Part shown: positions 28,684-38,028 of the stretch, one piece after another | Layout: every line of letters starts with the position of its first letter | How positions within the stretch are numbered: position 1 is the first letter of the stretch | Assembly: GCF_020524765.1 (NCBI RefSeq) | Contig: NZ_JAIVLR010000001.1 | Span: 62,001-126,000, forward strand | DNA from: Qipengyuania gaetbuli | GTDB taxonomy: Bacteria; Pseudomonadota; Alphaproteobacteria; Sphingomonadales; Sphingomonadaceae | Reading direction: 5' to 3' | Length of the DNA stretch: 64,000 nucleotides | The notes under the pieces: model-generated | Told to the model about the DNA's origin: nothing | Database searches by the model: none | Seen by the model: the letters and a program-made list of their open reading frames with translations, nothing else | Made by a program: the position numbers and the translations under genes

Positions 28684-29496
28684 ATGAACGACCGGTACCG
28701 CCTGATGCTCCCCCTGGCCGTCCCTGCCCTTGCGGGATTGGCCTTTCTCGCAGCATCCGACGCTCCTGCGCACTACCTAGCTGTCAATGGGGGCGCATTG
28801 CTCCTCGCATTTGGCTGGATAGCCATCGGACGGCTTCCGGATAGCGAGATTGCCAAGCGCGTCTTGCCGGCAGTCCTGCTCGCCCTGTTCGCCTTGCCCC
28901 TGCTCGCTGGCCCCGACATCGAGGGCGTGCGGCGCTGGCTGTCGCTCGGCCCCGTGTCGCTCCATGCGGGAATGCTCCTCATCCCGTTGCTCGGCTGCCT
29001 GTGCGCGCGCGATCCGCGCTACGGTCCGTTGGTTATCGGTGCGGGCCTCGGCATTGCTCTGCTACAGCCCGATGCGGCGAGTGCGGCTGCCCTAGCGCTT
29101 GTCGCCGCCGCGCTCTGGTCGATGCACCGCACGCCGTTCTTCGCCGCCATCACCGCGCTTGGCCTTGCAGCTTGCGTAATCGCGTTCGGAGCTGGCGACC
29201 TGCCTCCCCAGCCCTTCGTCGAGCACGTCTTTGCGGATGCCTGGACGGTGCAGCCCTTGATCGCCCTCTCCCTTGTTGCGGCAGTCGCAACCGGCCTTGT
29301 CCTGCTTTTGACGTCGCGGACCATGCCCCGCGAAGAGAGATTTGTGCTGGCTGCCGCCATGATCGGATTCACAGCGATGTCCCTCATCGGAAACTACCCG
29401 ACACCCCTCCTCGGCTATGGCGCGGCACCAATCCTCGGCTTCGGGCTTGCCTTGGGTGCGGTCCCGCGCAACTATCGGTATTCGACCGAGGAATGA
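28684..29496 (+). CDS. Integral membrane protein, reduced SEDS (FtsW/RodA)-like
   Basis: The protein has 270 residues with about nine hydrophobic segments. No exact family is assigned. Two stretches are strongly reminiscent of FtsW/RodA: GVRRWLSLGPVSLHAG, which parallels the G-x-R-R-W-L-x-L-G-x-x-x-x-Q-P-S-E element, followed by ALLQPDAASAAALALVAAAL, parallel to the LQPDLGTA motif. Near the end, PTPLLGYGAAPILGFGLALG parallels the final P-x-x-S-Y-G-G-S-S motif. It is about 100 residues shorter than real SEDS glycosyltransferases, and the Gln-Pro-Ser-Glu is replaced. If related, it is likely not an active polymerase. The ATG lies 22 bases after lpdA. Confidence 0.55.
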   Translation: MNDRYRLMLPLAVPALAGLAFLAASDAPAHYLAVNGGALLLAFGWIAIGRLPDSEIAKRVLPAVLLALFALPLLAGPDIEGVRRWLSLGPVSLHAGMLLIPLLGCLCARDPRYGPLVIGAGLGIALLQPDAASAAALALVAAALWSMHRTPFFAAITALGLAACVIAFGAGDLPPQPFVEHVFADAWTVQPLIALSLVAAVATGLVLLLTSRTMPREERFVLAAAMIGFTAMSLIGNYPTPLLGYGAAPILGFGLALGAVPRNYRYSTEE

Positions 29497-29527
29497 CCGC
29501 CGGAAGCGGCGCGCGGGGGGAGACGCA

Positions 29528-30862
29528 ATGGCCTATCCGAAACTGACCAAGAAACCCGGCGCGCTGGAAACTGCAGCGGCAGTCGCGAAGGGCGAGATGT
29601 CTCCGCTGGAAGCGGTCGATGCTGCAATCGCGCGGATCGAGCATCTCGATACGCACATCAACGCCGTGGTGGTCTGCGATTTCGATCGGGCCCGCGCCAC
29701 TGCCCGCGCGATGACCGGGGGCAAGCCGGCGGCCGGTCAGACCCTTTTCGGCGTACCGATGACGATCAAGGAAAGCTTCGACATCGAAGGCCTGCCCACC
29801 TGCTGGGGACACACCGCCTACGCAGACAACATCGCGTCCGCCGATTCCGCAGTGGTTCGCAAGCTGAAGGCAGCGGGCGTCATTTTCCTCGGCAAGACCA
29901 ATGTCCCGCCCGACCTTGCCGACTGGCAGTCGAACAACCCCGTATATGGCCGCACCAACAATCCCCACGACCACGAACGCTCGCCGGGTGGGTCGTCGGG
30001 CGGTTCCGCAGCGGCCGTGGCCAGCGGCATGGTGCCGTGCGAGTTCGGCACCGACATCGGCGGTTCGGTCCGCGTGCCGGCCCATTTCTGCGGGGTCTGG
30101 GGGCACAAGTCGAGCTGGGGGCTGATCAGCAAGGAAGGCCACGACCATCCGCTCGTCGCCGGCATCGGTGCCCATGATGGCGCGCTATCCATCGCCGGAC
30201 CGCTAGCCCGCAATGCAGCCGATCTCGCCGCGCTCGTGACTATCACGAGCGAACGCCCACTTCATACCGAAAGCAAGCCGGTGAAGAAGATGCGGCTGCT
30301 GGCCCTGACCGGTCATCCGACCTGTCCGACAGACGAGGGCGTGAGGGTTCCGCTCGAAGAGGCTTTTGCCGCACTGGAGGCCGAAGGCGCACAGGTCGAC
30401 CGGACCAGCGATCTCCTGCCCGACCTTGCGCGCCAGCAGGCCGACTACATGCGCATGCTCAATGTCGCGATGGCTCGCGGGGCGCCGGGCCCGAATGGCA
30501 AGCGCGCCAGTGCAACCGACTGGTTCGACCTGCTCGACGAACAGTATCGTAACGAGGCGGCGTGGGCGCGGCTGTTCGAAACGTATGACTACGTGCTCGC
30601 CCCGCCTGCTCCCGTCCTCGCGGTCCCGCATAGCGAGGGGCGTATCTTCGATGGCGAGATCGAGGTGGACGGACAACAGGTTCGTGGGGCCGCCGGGCTG
30701 TGCTGGGCCGGCCTTGCGACCTTCCCCAATCTACCGGCGACCGTCCTCCCGGTCGGCGGCACGGGCGATTTGCCCTGCGGCATGCAGGTTATGGGCCCCC
30801 GCTGGTCCGATCTTTCCACCATCGCGGCAGCAGAAGCGATCGGGCAGGTGTTGCACTCCTGA
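29528..30862 (+). CDS. Amidase signature family enzyme
   Basis: The protein has 444 residues. The Ser-cisSer-Lys triad is complete with GatA-like spacing: Lys81 in MTIKESFD, cis-Ser156 in SPGGSSGGSAAAVASG, and nucleophile Ser180 in GTDIGGSVRVPA. The substrate loop after residue 290 is shorter than in GatA, and no gatB or gatC is near, so it is a stand-alone amidohydrolase. The substrate cannot be read from sequence; aliphatic or aryl amides are typical. ATG 29528 is preceded by GGGGAGA. It follows the SEDS-like gene by 31 bases. Confidence 0.9.
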   Translation: MAYPKLTKKPGALETAAAVAKGEMSPLEAVDAAIARIEHLDTHINAVVVCDFDRARATARAMTGGKPAAGQTLFGVPMTIKESFDIEGLPTCWGHTAYADNIASADSAVVRKLKAAGVIFLGKTNVPPDLADWQSNNPVYGRTNNPHDHERSPGGSSGGSAAAVASGMVPCEFGTDIGGSVRVPAHFCGVWGHKSSWGLISKEGHDHPLVAGIGAHDGALSIAGPLARNAADLAALVTITSERPLHTESKPVKKMRLLALTGHPTCPTDEGVRVPLEEAFAALEAEGAQVDRTSDLLPDLARQQADYMRMLNVAMARGAPGPNGKRASATDWFDLLDEQYRNEAAWARLFETYDYVLAPPAPVLAVPHSEGRIFDGEIEVDGQQVRGAAGLCWAGLATFPNLPATVLPVGGTGDLPCGMQVMGPRWSDLSTIAAAEAIGQVLHS

Positions 30863-30905
30863 GCGCCGCGCCCCATGCGGGGGGCACAAGGACAGGAGAA
30901 GTATC

Positions 30906-31631
30906 GTGGGTCACCAGCGCGTCATGCGGCGCTTTGCGAAATGGCATATCTGGCTTGGTTGGCTGGTAGGCGTGCCTGTCCTGATGTGGACGGTAACGGG
31001 CTTGGTCATGGTCATCACGCCGATCGAGGAAGTGCGCGGCAATCACCTGCGCATCGAATCCCCGCCCAGCCCCCTGCCCAGCGACACCGAGATAGCGGTT
31101 GCCCTTCCCGCCGACGGTGAACGCCCCGTGCGGTCGGTCAGCACGCAGATGGAACGCGGCGAGACGATTACCCGCATCACCTACATGGACGGCACGAGCG
31201 AACGATACCGCGCGGACGGTACGCAGATGTCACCGCTGTCCGATGTCGAGGCGCGCCTGATCGTCTCGAAGGAAATCCGCGGCGGCGACAAGGTGGTCGG
31301 CACGAAGCGCTTCGATGCCGAGAGCGTGCCGTTCGATTTCCGTCGCCCCATGCCCGTGTGGCAGGTGGCGCTGGAAGACGGCACCCACGTTTACGTCGGC
31401 ACCGAGACGGGCAATGTCGAGGCGGTGCGCACGCGGTGGTGGCGCACTTTCGACTTCATGTGGGGCCTGCACATCATGAACCTGCAGACCCGCGAGCTGG
31501 ATGACCAGAGCGGGTTCAACTACGCCATGCTGGTATTGTTTGCCGCGCTCGGCGTGATCGGTTCGATCCTGGGCTGCATCCTGATGTTCCGCCGCCGCAA
31601 GGCGCGCCCGGTGCCGCTGATCGACAAGTGA
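30906..31631 (+). CDS. PepSY-domain membrane protein
   Basis: The protein has 241 residues. The GTG at 30906 is chosen because AGGAG precedes it at 7 bases. It has an N-terminal transmembrane helix (FAKWHIWLGWLVGVPVLMWTV), a periplasmic PepSY-like part containing VWQVALEDGTHVYVGTETGNV, and a C-terminal helix (about 205-230) ending RRRKARP. Such PepSY-TM proteins are linked with iron reduction or peptidase inhibition. The HIWLGW and HIMN histidines could bind heme, as in related reductases, but this is inference. It ends 4 bases before the TRIC gene. Confidence 0.8.
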   Translation: MGHQRVMRRFAKWHIWLGWLVGVPVLMWTVTGLVMVITPIEEVRGNHLRIESPPSPLPSDTEIAVALPADGERPVRSVSTQMERGETITRITYMDGTSERYRADGTQMSPLSDVEARLIVSKEIRGGDKVVGTKRFDAESVPFDFRRPMPVWQVALEDGTHVYVGTETGNVEAVRTRWWRTFDFMWGLHIMNLQTRELDDQSGFNYAMLVLFAALGVIGSILGCILMFRRRKARPVPLIDK

Positions 31632-31635
31632 TCCG

Positions 31636-32271
31636 ATGAACGAGGAAATCCTCACCCCGGTACTCGACTGGCTCGACCTTGCGGGCGTGGCGATTTTCGC
31701 GCTGACCGGCGCGCTGGTCGCAGCGAAGGAAAAGCAGACGCTTGTCACGCTGTCCTTCTTCGCGCTGATCACCGGCGTGGGCGGCGGTACGATCCGCGAC
31801 CTGCTGATAGAGGCTCCGGTGTTCTGGATCGCCGACCCGTGGGTCGCGGCAATCTGCCTCGGCATGGCGCTGTTCGCATGGTTCACCCCCACCCGCTGGT
31901 GGGAGGGCCGCTTCCTCTCGGTCGTCGACGGGCTGGGCCTTGCGGCCTACGCCGTACTGGGCACGGCAAAGGCCCTGGAATACGGCGTACCGCCGGTCCC
32001 GGCCTTCCTAATGGGGGTCATCACCGGCTGTGCAGGCGGTATCATCCGCGACGTGATCGCCGGGCGCCCGTCCATCCTGATGCGCCCGGAACTCTATGTC
32101 ACGGCGGCAGCACTGTCGGCCGCGCTCACCGTGGCAGGCGGCATGGCCGGGTTCGAGCGCTGGTATGTCTGGATCGCGGCGACAGTGGCCGGGTTCGGCC
32201 TGCGCCTCGCCGCGATCAGGTGGAACCTTGCCCTCCCCGCCTATGACGAGCGCGGGGCGAGCAAGGAATAG
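31636..32271 (+). CDS. TRIC-type (YadS/UPF0126) cation channel family protein
   Basis: The protein has 211 residues and about seven hydrophobic segments arranged as two inverted halves. The two glycine-rich signatures are GVGGGTIRDLL (about residues 47-57) and GCAGGIIRDVIAGRPSILMR (about 131-150), the repeat hallmark of prokaryotic TRIC homologues, which form trimeric K+ permeant channels. It ends with AYDERGASKE. Its stop is 3 bases from the convergent gene at 32275. Confidence 0.9.
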   Translation: MNEEILTPVLDWLDLAGVAIFALTGALVAAKEKQTLVTLSFFALITGVGGGTIRDLLIEAPVFWIADPWVAAICLGMALFAWFTPTRWWEGRFLSVVDGLGLAAYAVLGTAKALEYGVPPVPAFLMGVITGCAGGIIRDVIAGRPSILMRPELYVTAAALSAALTVAGGMAGFERWYVWIAATVAGFGLRLAAIRWNLALPAYDERGASKE

Positions 32272-32274
32272 ATA

Positions 32275-33042
32275 TCAGATAGCCTTGCCGGGATAGCCGG
32301 TGCCTACGTCGAGTTCTGGCTCGGCTCCTTCGTCGCCACTGATCGCACCGCCGGGATAGTCCGGCTGCGGGCCGTCGTCGGCCGGCGCTTCGGCTCGGCG
32401 GTCCACGCGATCCCATTCTGCGGCGTAGCGGTCATCATCCCACTGGCGATCATAGGGAGCGCGGGCGAATTCATCGTCACCGCCCTGCTCGTCGCGCCAG
32501 CTGCCGCGCGATCCGAAATCGACGTTCTCGATGCGGCCATCCTCGCCTATGGCGCAGGAGAAAGCCTCGCCACCGGAAACCGTGCCGGAGATTTCCCATC
32601 CCTGGGGCGTGCGGTTGGCGCGGTCGACGGTTTCCACGCGGCGGTCGCGCTCGACCTCCTCGACGCACATGCCGACTGCGCGGTCGATACCGCGTCCGAC
32701 GTCCCAGCGGGCCTGGTCGCGGCGCTGTTCGGGATAGCGCCAGTCGCGGTCGCGATAGCGGCGATCGTCGTCGCGCTTGGCTCGGCTGGCGATGGCCGCA
32801 ATGCCGCCGATGATGAGAACGCCGGTCAGCACATCGCCGAGACCGGGACCGCGATGATGGCGGTACCGGCGATAACGATGGTTCTCGTATGTCTGGTCGG
32901 CCGGATCGTAGCCGGTCACGCCTTCGGCCTGCTCCGGAGAGGAGGTGACGACGGGAAGCGGCGCGGCATAGGCCGGGCTGGCAACAAGCGAAGCGGTGGC
33001 AAGCAGCGCGGGCGCAACGGCCCAAGTGCGGAACAGCGACAT
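32275..33042 (-). CDS. Secreted Asp/Arg/Tyr-rich protein (related to the next gene upstream)
   Basis: The protein has 255 residues, starting at MSLFRTWAVAPALL; the longer frame has no ribosome site. The signal peptide is cut near AYA-AP. The mature protein has HRYRRYRHHRGPG, a short hydrophobic GDVLTGVLIIGGIAAIAS segment, a central domain with two cysteines (CVEEVERDRRVE and FSCAIGEDGRIENVDFG), and an acidic tail. The IIGGIAA hydrophobic element and the C-x-I-E/G-x-G-R-x-x-x-V-x-F ending of the core are shared with the protein at 33194. Function unknown; perhaps envelope-associated. Confidence 0.7.
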   Translation of the reverse strand: MSLFRTWAVAPALLATASLVASPAYAAPLPVVTSSPEQAEGVTGYDPADQTYENHRYRRYRHHRGPGLGDVLTGVLIIGGIAAIASRAKRDDDRRYRDRDWRYPEQRRDQARWDVGRGIDRAVGMCVEEVERDRRVETVDRANRTPQGWEISGTVSGGEAFSCAIGEDGRIENVDFGSRGSWRDEQGGDDEFARAPYDRQWDDDRYAAEWDRVDRRAEAPADDGPQPDYPGGAISGDEGAEPELDVGTGYPGKAI

Positions 33043-33142
33043 TGGAAGTGATCCCTTCGATGGCGCGCCCCACCCGGCGCAAGTCTCAACTATCGTGGCA
33101 GGTAACCCGTCGCGCATTTAGCACGGCTGAACCACACCTGCG

Positions 33143-33176
33143 AAAACGGCCCGAACCATTAGGGTACGGGCCGTTT
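33143..33176 (-). terminator. Intrinsic terminator after the 33194 gene
   Basis: The arms AAACGGCCCG and CGGGCCGTTT pair over 10 bp around a 13-base loop that can itself pair. Minus-strand transcription ends in TTTT. It lies 18 bases after the stop of the 201-residue gene and before the start of the 255-residue gene. Confidence 0.8.
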
Positions 33177-33193
33177 CCTGGTGGTCTGGTTTA

Positions 33194-33799
33194 TCAGCGC
33201 AGTCCGCGAATGCCGTCGAACTTGACGTGGCTCACGCGGCCCCGCTCGATGTAGCAGGTGAACTTGCCATTATCCTCGCCGCGATAGCCGCGACGGTCGT
33301 AGCGGCCATAGCGGTCGTCACGATCGTAGCGATCATAACGGCCGTAGTTGCCGTAGCGGCCCCGCTCGCCGTCGACGACGATGCGGCCCTTGACCCTCCA
33401 GCCGTACCGGGTGTCATCCACGTCGCGGATGTCGGTCACCTGGGCATAGCGGAAGCCCGAACGGCGCGCGTCCCTCGTCGCCGCATTGACGCAGCGTTCG
33501 ACAGCGGCGCGCGGGTTGCCGCGGCTGCGATAGGCATCGCGGCGATAGTCGTAGCCGTCGCGATAGTAGCGGCCATCGCGGTAGTAACGACCGTCGCGGT
33601 AATAGTCGCGGTCCTTGCTGGCTGCGCTGGCGACGGCGGCGATACCGCCGATGATCACTGCGCCTGCGATCACGTCGCCGACGGAAATGCCATCGTCGCG
33701 GTCGCGGGCCTGCGCCGGGGTGGCACCTGCAAGCGCCATTGCGCCAACGGCTGCGGTTGCGATCCCACCCTTCGCAAATGTCTTTGTCTTGTTGCTCAT
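33194..33799 (-). CDS. Secreted Tyr/Arg/Asp repeat protein
   Basis: The protein has 201 residues. GAGGAGC precedes the ATG. The signal peptide ends near PAQA-RD. A hydrophobic GDVIAGAVIIGGIAAVASAAS is followed by low-complexity repeats (DGRYYRDGRYYRDGY, then later RYDRYDRDDRYGRYDRR). Between them lies a small domain with AVERCVNAATRDARR and, near the end, GKFTCYIERGRVSHVKFDG. The fold elements match the protein at 32275, giving a diverged tandem pair with a terminator between them. The tyrosine-rich repeats may bind metal, polysaccharide or nucleic acid, or be structural; no evidence decides. Confidence 0.7.
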   Translation of the reverse strand: MSNKTKTFAKGGIATAAVGAMALAGATPAQARDRDDGISVGDVIAGAVIIGGIAAVASAASKDRDYYRDGRYYRDGRYYRDGYDYRRDAYRSRGNPRAAVERCVNAATRDARRSGFRYAQVTDIRDVDDTRYGWRVKGRIVVDGERGRYGNYGRYDRYDRDDRYGRYDRRGYRGEDNGKFTCYIERGRVSHVKFDGIRGLR

Positions 33800-33929
33800 G
33801 TGAGGTGCTCCTCATCTCTACCGGGGCGGGATTGCCTCGGTCGATTGAGGTTCTAGGCGAGTCGCACTGAGGTGACGCTGAATCGCGTGAGCAGCCTACG
33901 TTCAGGAAAGTATCTATTTAGCTGAATAT

Positions 33930-35294
33930 CTATTTCGCAAGAGAATCAAGGACATCACGCGTAAATGCCGCGATATCGAACCGCGAACCTGTCGGATCCT
34001 CGCCCCTGCGAACGATGACTACGTTCAGGCTCGGAACGATGACGACGTATTGTCCGCGATTGCCGAAAGCGGCGAATGTATCGGCAGGAACACCGTCCGA
34101 CTTGTTGAGCAACCAGAAGCCCGCGCCATAGCCGAATGCACCATCAGGCTGCGGGCCAGAAGGCGTCGCGACATACTTGGCCCATCCTTCGGGCAGTATG
34201 CGCGTCCCATCCGGCAGTACACCGTCGTCGAGGTAGAGCTGGCCGAGCTTCAGAAGATCGGGCGCGGTCGTCCATACCTGGCTGGAGAGGATGTAATTGC
34301 CTTGCCAATCGGTCTCGGCGACCGTGCGGTGCATACCTACGGCTTTCAGGAATTCCGCTGGCGGGTGCTTGGCAAACGTCGCCTCGATAGCCTGCACGGC
34401 AGCCAGCGTATCGTTGTTGGCATAACGGTAGACCGTGCCCGGCGCGCTGAGCAGCGGCCAGTCGACCGCGACCTCGTCGACTGTGGCACCGCCGAAATAG
34501 AGCGGATCGGTGCGATTGCCTGGCGTGTCCGAATAGCGGCCCGTCGCCATCCGGAGAGCATGGTCGATAGTGATCGCGCGGCGCGGATCTTCGGGCGTCT
34601 CTCCCAATCCGGCGGATTGCGAGACATCGGCTTCCCCGCGGTGTACGGCCGCACCGACCAGCGTGGCGGCAAGGCTCTTGGCTACCGACCACGTGCGCTG
34701 CGGTGTCGCGGGGCCGTACTCGCCCGTATACTGCTCGATGCGCGTGGCGCCGCCCTGGCTGACGATGACGGCGGTCGTCCGCGTCCTGTCACCGAAACCC
34801 GACGAGAAGGCGCGATCGACGACGGCGGCAAGCTCGCCATTCTGCGGGATGCGCTGGTGCCACATGTAAATACCGTCGGAGAAGGGGACAGAGTCCCGCT
34901 TGGGCGGTTCCTCCGTGCCGACCGGGCCAATAGCGCATCCGCCTTCCTGCCGGTGCCATGCGAGCCTTGGCGGCATGTCGTCGGTCCATTCCACCGACAC
35001 ATGGGACACCGCTCCCTCTCCGTTAGCGAACCGGTAAACCGAGTACGGCAGTTCGGGTACGATGCCGTCCAGCGGCGCCTGGATGCCGGACAATTCCCAT
35101 TCGAGCACGCTTTTCTCGCTTCGCTTGGTACCGGCGCGTTCCGCATTGGCGAGCGCGCTGCACAGGAACAGCGCCTTGTACCCGGCCGCAAGCGCGCGGT
35201 CGTAGCGGGCGCCGATCTCCTCCTGCGTGGTCGACTGGGCGGCAAGCGGGGCGGCGGCGAGCAGCGCGGCGGCTGCAAGGGCGTGTCTGATCAT
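33930..35294 (-). CDS. Serine hydrolase, beta-lactamase/penicillin-binding-protein class C fold
   Basis: The protein has 454 residues, starting at MIRHALAAAALLAAAPLAAQ, a signal peptide. The catalytic Ser-x-x-Lys is SVAK in TWSVAKSLAATLVG, the second motif Y-A-N is in VYRYANND, and a GNRGQYVV strand stands in for the K/H-x-G motif. The N-terminal 150 residues are extra compared with minimal class C enzymes. Likely periplasmic esterase, amidase or DD-peptidase; a true beta-lactamase is not implied. It lies just beyond the terminator of the ribosomal operon and probably has its own promoter. Confidence 0.85.
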   Translation of the reverse strand: MIRHALAAAALLAAAPLAAQSTTQEEIGARYDRALAAGYKALFLCSALANAERAGTKRSEKSVLEWELSGIQAPLDGIVPELPYSVYRFANGEGAVSHVSVEWTDDMPPRLAWHRQEGGCAIGPVGTEEPPKRDSVPFSDGIYMWHQRIPQNGELAAVVDRAFSSGFGDRTRTTAVIVSQGGATRIEQYTGEYGPATPQRTWSVAKSLAATLVGAAVHRGEADVSQSAGLGETPEDPRRAITIDHALRMATGRYSDTPGNRTDPLYFGGATVDEVAVDWPLLSAPGTVYRYANNDTLAAVQAIEATFAKHPPAEFLKAVGMHRTVAETDWQGNYILSSQVWTTAPDLLKLGQLYLDDGVLPDGTRILPEGWAKYVATPSGPQPDGAFGYGAGFWLLNKSDGVPADTFAAFGNRGQYVVIVPSLNVVIVRRGEDPTGSRFDIAAFTRDVLDSLAK

Positions 35295-35331
35295 GCGCAC
35301 CTTGTGACACGCCTTGCGCAAGAGGCAAAAC

Positions 35332-35361
35332 AAAAGGGCCGGAGGATCGCTCCCCCGGCCC
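35332..35361 (-). terminator. Terminator of the ribosomal superoperon (after rplQ)
   Basis: Arms of 10 bp (CCTCCGGCCC with GGGCCGGGGG, one wobble) close a 6-base loop and are followed on the minus strand by TTTTGTTTTG. It lies 24 bases after the rplQ stop. Confidence 0.9.
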
Positions 35362-35384
35362 CGCTTGTCTGTTTGTGGAGAAAC

Positions 35385-35804
35385 TTACGCTTCTTCCATT
35401 TCCTCGTCGTTCATGACGGGGCCGCTGTCCTGGCCCTTGGCGTCGACGTCGCGGTCGACCAGCTCGATCACGGCCATCTGGGCCGCGTCGCTGCCGCGGT
35501 AGCCGGCCTTGATGATGCGGGTGTAGCCGCCTTCACGATCGGCATAACGCTCGGCGAGGACGTCGAAGAGCTTCTTCAGCTGCGTTTCGTCCTGCAGGCG
35601 GCTCTGTGCGAGACGACGGTTCGAAAGACCGCCACGCTTTGCCAGCGTGATCAGCTTTTCGATGTAGGGACGCATTTCCTTCGCCTTGGGAGCGGTGGTC
35701 ATGATCTGCTCGTGCTTGATGAGCGAGGCAGCCATGTTGCGGAACATCGCGTTGCGGTGGCCGGTCTTGCGCTGCAGCTTACGGCCTGAAATCTTGTGAC
35801 GCAT
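35385..35804 (-). CDS. rplQ: 50S ribosomal protein L17
   Basis: The protein has 139 residues. The standard L17 start [17 protein letters not shown] is followed by [16 protein letters not shown], and later [12 protein letters not shown]. The last 20 residues are an acidic extension ending MNDEEMEEA. It is the last gene of the alpha part of the operon, 96 bases after rpoA, and is closed by a terminator. Confidence 0.98.
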   Translation of the reverse strand: MRHKISGRKLQRKTGHRNAMFRNMAASLIKHEQIMTTAPKAKEMRPYIEKLITLAKRGGLSNRRLAQSRLQDETQLKKLFDVLAERYADREGGYTRIIKAGYRGSDAAQMAVIELVDRDVDAKGQDSGPVMNDEEMEEA

Positions 35805-35900
35805 TGTACTTCCTTCTTCGTTCGAAAAGGGCCCGTTCGAGGTAGCCCAGTGCTGGCGGCGCTTTCCCGGATGTGGGAGGTGCGCCGCCGGTACCTGTGA

Positions 35901-36956
35901 TTAGCCGAGAAGTTCCTGTTCGAGCTTCTTGGCCATTTCTTCGATGTTCTCCGGCGGCCAGCCAGGGATGTCCATGCCGAGGCGCAGGCCCATCGAGGAA
36001 AGAACTTCCTTGATCTCGTTGAGCGACTTGCGGCCGAAGTTCGGCGTCCGGAGCATCTCGGCCTCGGTCTTCTGGACCAGGTCGCCGATGTAGATGATGT
36101 TGTCGTTCTTGAGGCAGTTCGCCGAACGGACCGACAGTTCCAGCTCGTCGACCTTCTTGAGGAGGTAACGGTTGAGCTGGTTGGTGTCGCTTTCCTGCGG
36201 CTCTGCCGCCTGGCCGATCATGGCCGAGCTGGGCTGCGGGATGCCGTCTTCGAAGTGGACGAACAGCGTCAGCTGGTCCTGGAGGATGCGCGCAGCGTAG
36301 GCCACGGCGTCTTCCGGGGTCACGGTGCCGTCGGTTTCCACGGTCAGCGAGAGCTTGTCGTAGTCCAGTTCCTGGCCGACGCGGGCGTTCTCGACCTTGT
36401 AGCTCACCTGGCGAACCGGCGAGTACAGGCTGTCGACGGGGATGAGGCCGATCGGCGCATCGGCCGGGCGATTCATCACTGCCGGGCGGTAGCCCTTGCC
36501 GGTGTCGGCGGTCAGTTCCATGTTCAGCGTGGCGCCTTCATCGAGGTGACAGATCACGAGATCCTTGTTCATCACTTCGATGTCGCCGGTCACGGCGATG
36601 TCGCCGGCCTTCACTTCGCCCGGGCCGGTGGCCGAGAGCTGCAGGCGCTTTGTGCCTTCGCCTTCCATCTTGAGCGCGATCTGCTTCACGTTCAGGACGA
36701 TGTCGGTAACGTCCTCGCGCACGCCGGCGAGCGAGGAGAATTCATGCAGCACGTTCTCGATCTTGATCGAGGTGATGGCTGCACCCTGCAGCGAGGACAG
36801 CAGAACGCGACGCAGCGCGTTGCCGAGCGTCAGGCCGAAGCCGCGCTCGAGCGGTTCGGCCACGAAGGTCGCCTTGCGCGCCTTGTCGCCACCGTCCTTG
36901 ATGTCGAGGGTGTTGGGTTTCTTGAGTTCCTGCCAGTTCTTGATGTTGACGGACAT
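35901..36956 (-). CDS. rpoA: RNA polymerase alpha subunit
   Basis: The protein has 351 residues. The N-terminal assembly domain has [21 protein letters not shown], the residues that bind beta and beta-prime. A linker (about 235-260, Q/E/S rich) is followed by the C-terminal DNA- and activator-binding domain with [21 protein letters not shown] and [12 protein letters not shown]. Its place after rpsK and before rplQ is the conserved alpha-operon order. Confidence 0.98.
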   Translation of the reverse strand: MSVNIKNWQELKKPNTLDIKDGGDKARKATFVAEPLERGFGLTLGNALRRVLLSSLQGAAITSIKIENVLHEFSSLAGVREDVTDIVLNVKQIALKMEGEGTKRLQLSATGPGEVKAGDIAVTGDIEVMNKDLVICHLDEGATLNMELTADTGKGYRPAVMNRPADAPIGLIPVDSLYSPVRQVSYKVENARVGQELDYDKLSLTVETDGTVTPEDAVAYAARILQDQLTLFVHFEDGIPQPSSAMIGQAAEPQESDTNQLNRYLLKKVDELELSVRSANCLKNDNIIYIGDLVQKTEAEMLRTPNFGRKSLNEIKEVLSSMGLRLGMDIPGWPPENIEEMAKKLEQELLG

Positions 36957-37060
36957 GGATTTCCCCTGGTGTGGATGCGGGCAGGACCGGAGCTCTTTAC
37001 CGAGCGTCCGGTCCGTGAAGGTGTCGGCGGCCCGCTAGCGAGCCGCCAGGCAGGTACGGA

Positions 37061-37450
37061 TCAGACGCGGCGACGCTTGGAAGGACGGACCCCGTTGTGC
37101 GGGATCGGCGTCACGTCGCGGATCGAAGTGATCGTGAAGCCGACTGCGGCGAGACCGCGCAGCGCGCTTTCACGGCCCGAACCCGGGCCCTTCACTTCGA
37201 CCTCGAGGGTGCGCACGCCGTGTTCCGCAGCCTTGCGGCCTGCGTCGTCGGCAGCGACCTGCGCGGCATAGGGAGTCGACTTGCGGCTGCCCTTGAAGCC
37301 CATCATGCCTGCGCTGGACCAGCTGATAGCATTGCCCTGCGCGTCGGTGATGGTGATCATGGTGTTGTTGAAGCTGGCGTTGATGTGCGCGACGCCCGAA
37401 GAGATGTTCTTCTTGTCGCGGCGCCGAATACGGCCGGGTTCGCGTGCCAT
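37061..37450 (-). CDS. rpsK: 30S ribosomal protein S11
   Basis: The protein has 129 residues, the normal length. [21 protein letters not shown] and the C-terminal [20 protein letters not shown] are diagnostic. S11 forms the platform of the 30S subunit near the decoding site. It lies 53 bases after rpsM. Confidence 0.98.
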   Translation of the reverse strand: MAREPGRIRRRDKKNISSGVAHINASFNNTMITITDAQGNAISWSSAGMMGFKGSRKSTPYAAQVAADDAGRKAAEHGVRTLEVEVKGPGSGRESALRGLAAVGFTITSIRDVTPIPHNGVRPSKRRRV

Positions 37451-37503
37451 GGTGTATCTTCCTCTATATTCTCAAGAAGGGAAAAGCTCTGGGAGACCCA
37501 GGC

Positions 37504-37872
37504 TTACTTCTTCTTGCCGGCGATCGGCTTGGCCTTACCCTTGCGGGTGCGGGCGTTGGTGTGGGTGCGCTGGCCACGAACGGGCAGACCGGCACGGTGA
37601 CGAAGGCCGCGGTAGGACTTGAGGTCCATGAGGCGCTTGATGTTCATCGCGGTATTGCGACGAAGGTCGCCTTCGACGGTGTAATCTTCATCGATCGTTT
37701 CGCGGATGCGCAGGACTTCCTCGTCGGACAGGTCCTGGATACGGCGAGCGTGATCGATGCCGAGCTTGTCGGCGATCTCGACGGCCGTGGTGCGACCGAT
37801 ACCGTGAATATAGGTGAGCGCGATGATAACACGCTTGTTAGTGGGGATGTTTACCCCGGCAATACGAGCCAC
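37504..37872 (-). CDS. rpsM: 30S ribosomal protein S13
   Basis: The protein has 122 residues. [20 protein letters not shown] starts it, [20 protein letters not shown] is the conserved C-terminal rRNA-binding element, and the tail is Lys-rich. S13 contacts the P-site tRNA and the 50S subunit. It is the first gene after a promoter-like sequence and a terminator-like hairpin, so the alpha part of the operon seems to be separately controlled. Confidence 0.98.
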   Translation of the reverse strand: MARIAGVNIPTNKRVIIALTYIHGIGRTTAVEIADKLGIDHARRIQDLSDEEVLRIRETIDEDYTVEGDLRRNTAMNIKRLMDLKSYRGLRHRAGLPVRGQRTHTNARTRKGKAKPIAGKKK

Positions 37873-37960
37873 TTAAATCTCCATGCTCCACAGGGTCCTT
37901 TGAAGCGGGACCCTATCTCAACGCCTTGTTTTCATTGACACACCCGGTGGCAGGTAACGC

Positions 37961-38003
37961 AAAAAGCCCGGATGGCGTGCATAGCGCTACCGCCTGCCGG
38001 ACT
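37961..38003 (-). terminator. Terminator-like hairpin in the rpsM leader (possible attenuator)
   Basis: On the minus strand AGTCCGG and CCGGGCT pair (7 bp, one wobble), with an inner GGCG/CGCC and a loop containing TAGCGCTA. TTTTT follows directly. It lies between a promoter-like sequence (38029-38057) and the rpsM ATG at 37872. It may end transcripts from adk and the SRPBCC gene, or attenuate the rpsM transcript. Confidence 0.7.
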
Positions 38004-38028
38004 CACCGAAAGTGTCGAATGAAAGGCG

